Positions 31,794-39,757 of a stretch of 43,055 bases of DNA are shown here, piece by piece; within the stretch, counting starts at the first letter, position 1; each line of letters opens with the position of its first letter. Position numbers and translations under genes: made by a program. The notes below the pieces were generated by a model. It was not told the origin of the DNA. It searched no databases and worked only from the letters and a program-made list of their open reading frames with translations. The stretch is from Planctomycetota bacterium (GTDB lineage: Bacteria > Planctomycetota > Phycisphaerae > FEN-1346), in the NCBI GenBank assembly GCA_026386995.1, contig JAPLMO010000335.1, forward strand, positions 1 to 43,055, in the 5' to 3' direction.

Positions 31794-33680
31794 ATGGCCG
31801 CAGAGCGTACCGAAAGGCTGAGCGTCCCGGCCGGGGCCGAACATCTGACAACGGCCGAGGTGATTGACCGCCTCAGCCGTTTCGAGGGGCCCCCGCAGGA
31901 ATTCCTGGCCAATCTCCTGGCCGTTCAGTGTCAGATCGGTGCCGCCGAGGCCGGGGCCATTCTGCGCCCCGGCGCCAGCGGCGCCCCGGAGTTGCTGGCC
32001 GCCTACCCCGGCTTCCCGCCGGGCGCGACGCCGCCGGTCTGGCTGGCGCGTGCGGCCGAACTCTTCGGCGAGACGGCCGCGGCCGGCGCGACCGCCGTCA
32101 AGCCGGTTCACTCCCCCGACGAACTCTACGGCCAGGCGGCCTGCCGCAATGTCGTCCTGATACCCCTGCGCGCCGGGGAGGGTGTGCGCGGCATGGCGGT
32201 CTTCCTGGTCGTCTCGCGTGACGTGGCGATCCTGGCGGCCGCGCGGGAGCGGCTGGAACTGACCATCAGCCTCCTCAGCCTCTACGAGATGCGTCTGGCC
32301 CTGGCCCGGCGTCAGGCCGACCTGCGGCGCCTCCGCTCGGCGATGGAGGCCCTGGCGGTCGCCAACGAGCAGGACCGCTTCGACGGCTTGGCCATGGCCC
32401 TGTGCAACGACCTTGCGGCCCGGTGGCAGTGCGACCGCGTGAGCCTCGGGTTCCTCAAGGGTCGCTACGTCAAGTTGCGGGCCATGAGCCACACCGAGAA
32501 GTTCAGCCGCAAGATGAAACTCGTCCAGAACATCGAGGCCGCGATGGAAGAGTGCCTCGACCAGGACGTGGAGACTCTGTTCCCCGCGTCTCCCGACGCG
32601 ACTTTCATCAGTCGCGCTGCGGCGGACCTTTCGCGCCAGCACGGCCCGTCGTCGGTGCTGTGTCTGCCGCTGCGTCACGCCGCGCGGGCGGCCGCTATTC
32701 TGGTGCTCGAGCGCCCGGCCGACCGGATGTTCACGCTGGAAGAAGTGGAGGGCCTGCGGCTGACGGGCGACCTGGCGACCGCCCGCGTCGTGAACCTGGA
32801 AGAGCAGGACCGGTGGATCGGTGCGCGGATGGCGGCGAGTTTGCGCCGGGCCGCCGCCATGGCCGTCGGACCGAAACACACATGGATCAAGGTGGTGGTC
32901 CTGGCGATCGTGGGGTTCGCCCTCTTTGCGATCTTTGTGGAGGGGCCGTACCGCGTCGAGGCGCCGTTCGCCTTCGAGCCGATCCAGCAGCAGGTCATTC
33001 CGGCGCCGTTCGACGGCTACCTGGCGGACGTTTTTGTTGAACCCGGCAAGCAGGTGGAGGGCGGCAAGACGGTCCTGGCGACGCTCGACACGATTGAACT
33101 GCGCCTGCGCCTGGGATCAGCCAAGGCCGAGCGCCTGGCCTACCTGAAGCAGGCGTCGGCGGCGGCCGCCGAGGATAAGACCGCCGAACAGCAGATTGCC
33201 CAGGCCCAGGCCGACCGCATCGCCGCCCAGATCGACCTCCTGGAACACCAGATCGGCCAGGCCACGATCGTTTCGCCGATTACGGGCATCGTCGTCGCCG
33301 GGGACCTGAAGCGGCAGATCGGGGCGCCCTTCAAGACCGGGGACGTCCTGTTTCAGGTGGCGCCGCTGGAGGCGCTGCGCGGGGAACTGTCGGTCGCGGA
33401 GGGCGAGATTCCCGACGTTGAACTCGGCCAGGAGGGCGAGTTGGCGCCGACCGGCTTCCCGGAGCGACGCATCCGCTTCGTGGTCGAACGCATCAACCCG
33501 ATGTCCGAAGTGATCGAGCGCCAGAACATCTTCAAGGTGCGCGTGCGGCTCGTGGACCCTCCGTTGCAGATGCTCCCGGGCATGGAGGGGCTGGCCAAGG
33601 TCGACGTCGGCCCGCGTCCCTACGGATGGATATGGACCCGGACGCTCGTCAACTGGGTCCGGATGAAGTTGTGGATATAG
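31794..33680 (+). CDS. GAF-domain sensor fused to HlyD-type adaptor
   Basis: This 628-residue protein has two GAF-like cytoplasmic domains (about 35-165 and 190-335), one membrane helix (364-382), then an adaptor. The adaptor has a lipoyl entry at 395-435 (VIPAPFDGYLADVFVEPGKQ), a short coiled coil (about 440-485), a second lipoyl half (IVSPITGIVVAGDLKRQIGA) and a beta-barrel part. A sensory GAF pair on the cytoplasmic side joined to a periplasmic adaptor suggests that a small molecule or a redox or partner signal gates transport; that is inference. The C-terminus ends LVNWVRMKLWI, and a hydrophobic-aromatic tail like this may contact the membrane. A double hairpin (33719-33770) separates it from the next gene. 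Confidence 0.88.
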   Translation: MAAERTERLSVPAGAEHLTTAEVIDRLSRFEGPPQEFLANLLAVQCQIGAAEAGAILRPGASGAPELLAAYPGFPPGATPPVWLARAAELFGETAAAGATAVKPVHSPDELYGQAACRNVVLIPLRAGEGVRGMAVFLVVSRDVAILAAARERLELTISLLSLYEMRLALARRQADLRRLRSAMEALAVANEQDRFDGLAMALCNDLAARWQCDRVSLGFLKGRYVKLRAMSHTEKFSRKMKLVQNIEAAMEECLDQDVETLFPASPDATFISRAAADLSRQHGPSSVLCLPLRHAARAAAILVLERPADRMFTLEEVEGLRLTGDLATARVVNLEEQDRWIGARMAASLRRAAAMAVGPKHTWIKVVVLAIVGFALFAIFVEGPYRVEAPFAFEPIQQQVIPAPFDGYLADVFVEPGKQVEGGKTVLATLDTIELRLRLGSAKAERLAYLKQASAAAAEDKTAEQQIAQAQADRIAAQIDLLEHQIGQATIVSPITGIVVAGDLKRQIGAPFKTGDVLFQVAPLEALRGELSVAEGEIPDVELGQEGELAPTGFPERRIRFVVERINPMSEVIERQNIFKVRVRLVDPPLQMLPGMEGLAKVDVGPRPYGWIWTRTLVNWVRMKLWI

Positions 33681-33718
33681 CGGTCCGTCAAACTTGTTTC
33701 CGTGAGTCGAACCAAGTC

Positions 33719-33770
33719 GCGCGGTGGGCAGTCAGGCCCACCGCGCGGCGGGCAAGACTGCCCGCCGCGC
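33719..33770. repeat. Two adjacent hairpins inside the export operon
   Basis: GCGGTGGG/CCCACCGC and GCGGCGGG/CCCGCCGC stems with similar loops (CAGTCAGG and CAAGACTG), directly abutting. It may tune expression between the GAF-HlyD and protease genes or be a dispersed repeat. Confidence 0.85.
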
Positions 33771-33818
33771 TTGTCCGACTCACAGTTTCAAGGTTGACGG
33801 AGTTCTACGGAGTCACGT

Positions 33819-35996
33819 GTGCCGGTTGACCGACCCACTTTCAGCGAATCGTGGTACCGCGTGGCCCAGTTGCGGCCGCGCCTGCGGTCGGCCGTGCAGG
33901 TCCACCGCCAGCATTTTCGCGGCCAGGTCTGGCACGTCGTCCAGGACCCGGCCAACAACCAGTTCTTCCGCCTGAACGAAGAGGCCTACCGATTCGTCGC
34001 CCTGCTCGACGGCCGACGCACGGTCGCCGAGGTCTGGAAGATCTGCAACGACATCGCCGGCGACGCCGCGCCCACGCAGGGCGAGGCGATCCAACTTCTG
34101 GGCCAACTTTACACGTCGAACCTTCTCCAGGGCGACCTGCCCCCGGACGCCGAAGGGCTCCTGCGCCGCTATCGCCAGCGCATCACGCGAGAGGTCCAGG
34201 GGTACCTGACGAACCTGCTCTTCATCCGGATTCCGCTCTTCGACCCCGACCGGTTCCTGGACCGCTTCGTCGGGCTGTTCGGCTTGGCGTTCACGTTCTG
34301 GGGGCTGCTTGTGTGGCTGGGCCTGATGGGGGCGGGGTTCTATTTCATTGCGGGACGCACTCGAGAATTGGTGGAGAGCGCCCAGAACATCCTTGACCCC
34401 GGCAAGTTGCCGCTCCTGTACGTGACGGTGGTCTTCATCAAGATCATCCACGAGTTCGGCCACGCCTTCGCCTGCAAGAAGTTCGGGCGCGAGAGCGGGT
34501 CGGGCGGCGAAGTCCACGTCATGGGCGTCATGTTCCTGGTGTTCACGCCGCTGCCGTACATGGACGCCTCGAGTTCGTGGGCCTTCCGCCGCAAGTGGCA
34601 CCGCGTGATCGTCGGGGCCGCCGGCATGATGACCGAAATGGCCATTGCGGCGATTGCGGCCGTTGTCTGGGCGTCCACGGGCGCAGGCACCACGGCCCAC
34701 GCCCTCGCTTACAACCTCATCCTCGTCGGTGGCGTCTCGACGCTGCTTTTCAACGCCAACCCGTTGCTGCGGTATGACGGCTACTACATCCTCTCGGACA
34801 TTCTGGAGATTCCGAACCTTGCGCAGCGATCGCGCGATTACCTGTATTTCCTCGTGCGGCGGTGGGTGTGGGGCGTCAAGCAGGCCCGCGATCCGGCCCA
34901 CACGCGCGGCGAGCGGATCTGGATGCTCGTCTACGCCGTCTCGTCGACGATCTACCGCGTGTTCATTTCGATCGCGATCCTCCTGTTCATCTCCTCGCGC
35001 CTGCCGTTTCTGGGGGCGCTGCTGGCGGTGGCGGCGATCGTCGCCTGGGTGCTCGTGCCGCTGGGCCGGTTCGCCAATTACCTGGTCGCCTCGTCCGAAC
35101 TGATGCGGGTTCGTACGCGGGCGGTCGGCTCGACGCTGGCCGCCCTTGTGCTCCTGGTGGGCGGGCTGGGCCTGATTCCCGCCCCGGACCGAAGTTACAT
35201 CGAAGGCGTCGTCGAGCCGGTCCAGTTCGCCATCGTGCATGCGGCGGCGGACGGGTTCGTCCGGTCGCACCTGCCGTCCGGCAGCGCCGCGGCCCCCGAC
35301 GGGCCGCCGCTGATCGAGTGCGTCAATCCCGACCTCGAAGCGGAGGCCCACCAGTGGGAGGCCCAGCGCCGAGAACTCCTGGCCCGCCGCAGCCTCGCCA
35401 CCACGAAAGACGTGGCGCTTGTGCAGACCCTCGACGAGCAGATCCGCGCGGTCGACGACAAGATCAGCGACGTCCGCCGCCGCATGGGCGACCTAGCGGT
35501 CCACGCGCCCTTCGCGGGCAAGTGGCTCTCGCCGCAGATTGACTTGCAGCAGGGGGCGTACCTGCATCGCGGAGACCCGATCGGCGTGACCGCGACGCCG
35601 GACAACATGATCGTCCGCGCCATGGCCGGCCAGGAAGTCGTTGGGGTCCTCTCGATCGAGGCCGACCGCGAGGTCCAGATGCGCATCGACGGCCGCCCCG
35701 AGGCCCTGGTGACGGGCACCATCCTGCAATTCATCCCGGCCGGCCAGGAGCGCGTGCCCTCGCCGGCGCTGACGTACGCGGGCGGCGGGTCCATCCCAAT
35801 CTCCGTCGACGACCAGAAGGGCACCAAGACCGCCGAGCGCGTCTTCGAAATCCGCATCGCGCCCGACCCCGAAAGTTGCGTGCGACTCCTGGCGGGCCAG
35901 CGGGTCATCATCCGCTTCGAGAACCAATCGAAACCGCTCCTGGAGCAGTGGAAGCGGTCACTCCTTCAGATGTTCCAACGGAGGTTCAAGGTCTGA
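33819..35996 (+). CDS. PqqD-like / site-2 protease (M50) / HlyD fusion protein
   Basis: This 725-residue membrane protein is built in three parts. Residues ~20-105 resemble a PqqD/RiPP-recognition fold (WHVVQDPANNQFFRLNEEAY, GRRTVAEVW). Residues ~145-470 are a multi-helix M50 intramembrane metalloprotease with HEFGH at 211-215 and the third ligand Asp320 in NANPLLRYDGYY, so it should be active. Residues ~480-725 form an adaptor-like region with lipoyl-type segments and a short helical hairpin. The start is GTG at 33819. One base separates its stop from the SecA-like start. I infer that the N-terminal domain binds a peptide which is cleaved in the membrane and handed to an exporter. Substrate unknown. 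Confidence 0.87.
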   Translation: MPVDRPTFSESWYRVAQLRPRLRSAVQVHRQHFRGQVWHVVQDPANNQFFRLNEEAYRFVALLDGRRTVAEVWKICNDIAGDAAPTQGEAIQLLGQLYTSNLLQGDLPPDAEGLLRRYRQRITREVQGYLTNLLFIRIPLFDPDRFLDRFVGLFGLAFTFWGLLVWLGLMGAGFYFIAGRTRELVESAQNILDPGKLPLLYVTVVFIKIIHEFGHAFACKKFGRESGSGGEVHVMGVMFLVFTPLPYMDASSSWAFRRKWHRVIVGAAGMMTEMAIAAIAAVVWASTGAGTTAHALAYNLILVGGVSTLLFNANPLLRYDGYYILSDILEIPNLAQRSRDYLYFLVRRWVWGVKQARDPAHTRGERIWMLVYAVSSTIYRVFISIAILLFISSRLPFLGALLAVAAIVAWVLVPLGRFANYLVASSELMRVRTRAVGSTLAALVLLVGGLGLIPAPDRSYIEGVVEPVQFAIVHAAADGFVRSHLPSGSAAAPDGPPLIECVNPDLEAEAHQWEAQRRELLARRSLATTKDVALVQTLDEQIRAVDDKISDVRRRMGDLAVHAPFAGKWLSPQIDLQQGAYLHRGDPIGVTATPDNMIVRAMAGQEVVGVLSIEADREVQMRIDGRPEALVTGTILQFIPAGQERVPSPALTYAGGGSIPISVDDQKGTKTAERVFEIRIAPDPESCVRLLAGQRVIIRFENQSKPLLEQWKRSLLQMFQRRFKV

Positions 35997-35997
35997 C

Positions 35998-37986
35998 GTG
36001 AGTCGCCTGCCGAGCACAACGTGGCAGATGCTCGCGGAGCGTCCGGCGGACCGCGAGTTGCCGCGCGGTCTGGATGCCGCTTGGGACGCCGCCGTTGGCA
36101 TGCTCGTGCGCCTGAAGCCTCGCCGTTCGGGTTTCATGGCGCGTGCGGCCCGCGTCCTGGCGATGGAGAAGGGGTTCCGCGACCTGTCAGAGGCGCATCT
36201 GCGCGAGCGGGCGGCCGAGTTGCGGCAAAAATTCCGCTTCGGACGCGACACGCCGGAGGACCTCGAGCGGGCGTTTGCCGTTGTGGCCGAGGTCGCCTTC
36301 CGCCGGCTCGGCCTGCGGCTGTTTCAGGTCCAGGTGGCAGGGGCGCTGGCGCTGGAGGCCGGCTGCGTCGTCGAAATGGCCACCGGCGAAGGCAAGACCC
36401 TGACGGCCGTGCTTCCCGCGACCATCGGCGGCTGGCGCGGCCGCGGATGCCACGTCGTCACGGTCAACGATTACCTGGCCGCCCGCGATGCCGAGTGGAT
36501 GAAACCCATCTACCAGTTCTGCGGCCTGTCGGTGGCGGCTATCGCCCAGGGCATGCACGCCCCCGAGCGGTGTGCTGCCTACCAGGCTGACATCACCTAC
36601 TGTACAAACAAGGAAGTGACCGCCGACTTTCTGCGCGACCGGCTCTCGCTGGGCCGCCTCCAGGGCCTGCCGTCGGCCCTGATGGCGCGGATCGTCGAAG
36701 GCGCCGGCAGCGGCACGGACCGGCTCGTTCAGCGCGGCCTGGCGTGCGCGATCGTCGACGAGGCGGACTCGGTCCTCATCGACGAGGCCGTCACGCCCCT
36801 GATTATCTCTGGCGACGCGCCCAACCCGGAACAGGTCGAGGCCTTCCGCCAGGCGGTCACGCTGTCCGAGCAACTCCATGCGGGCAGCGACTTCCGCGCC
36901 AACGAGCGGTACCGCGAGGTCGAACTTACCACCGCCGGCAAGGAGCGCCTGGCCATCCTGGCCCAGCCGCTGGGGGGCCTGTGGCATGGCGCGCGGCGGC
37001 GCGAGGAACTGGTCGTCCAGGCCCTCGTGGCCCGCCAGTTCTACGTCCGCGACAAACAGTACATCATCCACGAAGACAAGGTCGTGATCGTCGACGAGTT
37101 CACAGGGCGCCTCATGCCCGACCGCGAGTGGCGCGACGGTCTGCACCAGGCGGTCTCGGCGAAGGAAGCGGTCAAGGTCGTCCCGCCCAAGGACACGTAT
37201 GCGCGCCTCAGTTTCCAGCGGTTCTTCCGCCTGTACCGCAAACTCTCGGGGATGACCGGCACGGCGGCCGAAGGCTGGCGCGAGTTCTGGCAGATCTATC
37301 ACATGCCGGTCGTACGGATTCCGACGAACCGGCCGTGCATTCGCCGCCGGTGGCCCGATCGCGTGCTTGCGACCGAGCAGGCGAAGTGGCAGGCCATCGT
37401 CGAGGAGATCCGCCGCGTGCACGAGGCCGGGCGGCCTGTGCTGGTGGGCACGCGCAGCGTCAGGGCGAGCGAACGCCTGGCGGTCCTGCTGAACGAGGCG
37501 GGCCTGGAGTGCCAGGTCCTGAACGCCGTCCGCCACGCCGAGGAGGCCCAGATCGTCGCCGCCGCCGGAGGGCAGGGCAAGGTCACCGTGGCCACCAACA
37601 TGGCCGGCCGCGGGACCGACATCAAGTTGGCCGCCGGCGTCGCGGACCTGGGCGGCCTGCATGTCATCGCCACCGAGCGGCACGAGGCCGGCCGCATCGA
37701 CCGCCAACTCTTCGGCCGCTGCGGACGCCAGGGCGACCCCGGCACGTGCCAGGCCATCGTCAGCCTTGAGGATGAACTGGTCGTGCGCCACTCGCCGCAC
37801 CTCTCGGCGACGCTCAGGCGGCGCTACGGCAAGAGCGATCGCGACATCGGCTCGGTCTTCGCGAACCAAGTGTTCGATCACGCCCAGCGCCGCGCCGAGC
37901 GCCTGGCCCTGGCCCAGCGCAAAGCCGTGCTTCAGGCCGACAACTGGCTGGACCAGTACCTCGGCTTCGCCGGCCGCGAAACATAG
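35998..37986 (+). CDS. Truncated SecA-like (SecA2-type) translocase ATPase
   Basis: This 662-residue protein (canonical SecA is about 830-900) has SecA motor motifs: ATGEGKT (128-134), VDEADSVLIDEAVTPLIISG (253-272), VDEFTGRLMPD, KLSGMTGTA, TNMAGRGTDIKLA and GRCGRQGDP. A preprotein-binding insertion is present but short. The protein stops about 40 residues into the helical scaffold (AQRRAERLALAQRK) and lacks the wing, most of the scaffold and the C-terminal zinc/SecB tail. Motif changes include YCTNKEVTADFLRD where SecA has YGTNNEFGFDYLRD. The start is GTG at 35998 with GGAGG upstream. Tight linkage to the PqqD/S2P/HlyD gene implies a dedicated role and not general secretion. Confidence 0.92.
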   Translation: MSRLPSTTWQMLAERPADRELPRGLDAAWDAAVGMLVRLKPRRSGFMARAARVLAMEKGFRDLSEAHLRERAAELRQKFRFGRDTPEDLERAFAVVAEVAFRRLGLRLFQVQVAGALALEAGCVVEMATGEGKTLTAVLPATIGGWRGRGCHVVTVNDYLAARDAEWMKPIYQFCGLSVAAIAQGMHAPERCAAYQADITYCTNKEVTADFLRDRLSLGRLQGLPSALMARIVEGAGSGTDRLVQRGLACAIVDEADSVLIDEAVTPLIISGDAPNPEQVEAFRQAVTLSEQLHAGSDFRANERYREVELTTAGKERLAILAQPLGGLWHGARRREELVVQALVARQFYVRDKQYIIHEDKVVIVDEFTGRLMPDREWRDGLHQAVSAKEAVKVVPPKDTYARLSFQRFFRLYRKLSGMTGTAAEGWREFWQIYHMPVVRIPTNRPCIRRRWPDRVLATEQAKWQAIVEEIRRVHEAGRPVLVGTRSVRASERLAVLLNEAGLECQVLNAVRHAEEAQIVAAAGGQGKVTVATNMAGRGTDIKLAAGVADLGGLHVIATERHEAGRIDRQLFGRCGRQGDPGTCQAIVSLEDELVVRHSPHLSATLRRRYGKSDRDIGSVFANQVFDHAQRRAERLALAQRKAVLQADNWLDQYLGFAGRET

Positions 37987-38178
37987 TGTTGGTTAGCCGT
38001 GAACCGAAGGTGAGCGTGCAACTGTTGCTCGGCCGGCGCCCCTTGATGTCGCGTAAGATGCATCGTCGTCGGCATTTGTTTGAATCCTGCGAGGGGCAAG
38101 TTATAGTTTACCCGTTGCCGGCGCTGCGATGCGCTGTTGCGAGGCGACCGTGGCACCGGGGCGCGGAGAGCCGTTCAG

Positions 38179-39627
38179 ATGAAAACCATCTTCATCCTCA
38201 TGGACTCGCTTAATCGACACTACCTCAGCCTCTACGGCGCCGGCCGGGTCCGCACGCCCAACCTTGATCGGCTGGCCGCGCGCGGCATCGTCTTCGAGAG
38301 CCACTTTTCGGGCTCGATGCCGTGCATGCCGGCCCGGCGCGAGATGATGACGGGCCGCTTGAACTTTCTCGAAGCGCCGTGGGGCCCCATCGAGCCGTTC
38401 GACGATTGCCTGCCCGTGGAACTGCGCAAGAAGCGGCAGGTCTACAGCCACCTCATCACCGACCACTACCACTACTGGCGGCCGATGGGCGAGGGCTACC
38501 ACGACCTCTTCGACACGTGGGAACTGGAGCGCGGCCAGGAATACGACCCGTGGCATCCGCTGGTGGCCGATCCCGAGACGCCGGCCCACCACGGCCGCTA
38601 CGCGCGGCAGTTCTGGGTCAACCGCCGCTGGATGGACACCGAGCGCGACGAGGACTACGCGACGCCCCGATGCTTCATGCGGGCCGTCGAGTTCCTGAAG
38701 AACAACCACGCGGCCGACAACTGGCACCTCCACCTGGAACTCTTCAGCCCGCACGAGCCGTTCGCGTGCCCGAAGCGTTACCTCGAGATGGCCGGCGACA
38801 CCTGGAATAATCGCTATGAGTATGTGTGGCCCGACTACGCGCCGGTGGCAGAGGACCCCGAGACCGTCGAGCACGTCCGCAAGTGCTACGCCGGCACGCT
38901 CATGATGGCCGACGCCTGGCTCGGCAAGTTCCTCGACGCGATGGACTCTCTCGGCGCCTGGAAAGACACCACCGTCATCCTTACGACCGACCACGGCCAT
39001 CTGCTCGGCGAGCACGGCTACTGGGCCAAAAATTACACGTTCGACTATAAGGAAATCGTGCACATTCCGCTCGTGGTCTGCACGCCGGACGAATCCCGGG
39101 CCGGGCGGCGCGTGACAGGCCTGACGGCCACCGTCGACCTCATGCCGACGCTCATGGACTTGCACCGCGCGCCGCTCCCGCCGCACGTCCAGGGCCGGTC
39201 GCTCCTGCACCTTCTCGACCGCGACGGGCCGCACCACGACGCGGTGCTCTACGGCTATCACGGCAAGGACATCGGGATGACCGACGGGCGGCACACTTAT
39301 TGCCGCCAGCCGCTCGACGGGTCGTTCCTCTACCACTACACGGCGATGCCGCGGCGGTACTTCAAGGACCGCGAGAAACTGGCCGGGGCCGACGTGGGCC
39401 GGTTCCTTAAGCACGCGTACGACATTCCGGTCTACCGCGTGAAGGTGCCGTCGCACCGGCACCACGCCGCGCCGGACTTCAATCTCATCTACGACATCCA
39501 GGCCGACCCGCAGCAGTTGAGGCCGATCCGCGATGCGCATCTGGAGGGCGAGTTGGCGACGAAGATGCGAGAACTCCTCCAGCGATACGATGCGCCGGAG
39601 TGTCAGTACGCGAGGGTGGGGCTTTAG
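38179..39627 (+). CDS. Sulfatase, Cys-type, without signal peptide
   Basis: This 482-residue member of the alkaline phosphatase superfamily has the sulfatase signature Cys49-Met-Pro-Ala-Arg53, followed by REMMTGR, so Cys49 would be converted to formylglycine by a sulfatase-modifying enzyme. Metal-site residues include Asp9 in FILMDSLNRHYLSLYG and the TTDHGHLLGEHG stretch. I chose the ATG at 38179 (GGAG upstream), which begins MKTIFILMDS with no signal peptide, so it is predicted cytoplasmic; most planctomycete polysaccharide sulfatases are exported. It follows the SecA-like gene after 192 bp and may or may not be co-transcribed. Substrate unknown. Confidence 0.92.
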   Translation: MKTIFILMDSLNRHYLSLYGAGRVRTPNLDRLAARGIVFESHFSGSMPCMPARREMMTGRLNFLEAPWGPIEPFDDCLPVELRKKRQVYSHLITDHYHYWRPMGEGYHDLFDTWELERGQEYDPWHPLVADPETPAHHGRYARQFWVNRRWMDTERDEDYATPRCFMRAVEFLKNNHAADNWHLHLELFSPHEPFACPKRYLEMAGDTWNNRYEYVWPDYAPVAEDPETVEHVRKCYAGTLMMADAWLGKFLDAMDSLGAWKDTTVILTTDHGHLLGEHGYWAKNYTFDYKEIVHIPLVVCTPDESRAGRRVTGLTATVDLMPTLMDLHRAPLPPHVQGRSLLHLLDRDGPHHDAVLYGYHGKDIGMTDGRHTYCRQPLDGSFLYHYTAMPRRYFKDREKLAGADVGRFLKHAYDIPVYRVKVPSHRHHAAPDFNLIYDIQADPQQLRPIRDAHLEGELATKMRELLQRYDAPECQYARVGL

Positions 39628-39650
39628 TAACTTGCCAGGAATAAATCTGC

Positions 39651-39728
39651 GGGTGCCACGGCTGCGCAGTTTGAAGCCGTGGTCGTGCGCATGGAACCAC
39701 GGCTGCAAACTGCGCAGCCGTGGCACCC
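39651..39728. repeat. Paired-hairpin element, CACGGCTGC family, copy 2
   Basis: A 78-bp palindrome with GGGTGCCACGGCTGCGCAG / CTGCGCAGCCGTGGCACCC outer arms, a sister of 10578-10657. It lies between convergent genes. Confidence 0.93.
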
Positions 39729-39757
39729 ATATAATATCGGAGTTGACGAACTGCCAG

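Noticed and set aside
33813..35351. A 512-codon minus-strand reading frame opposite the protease fusion
   Set aside because: Low-complexity Arg/Asp/Glu/Gln sequence, an antisense artefact.
36187..37881. A 564-codon minus-strand reading frame opposite the SecA-like gene
   Set aside because: The plus strand has unmistakable SecA motifs; the antisense reading has none.
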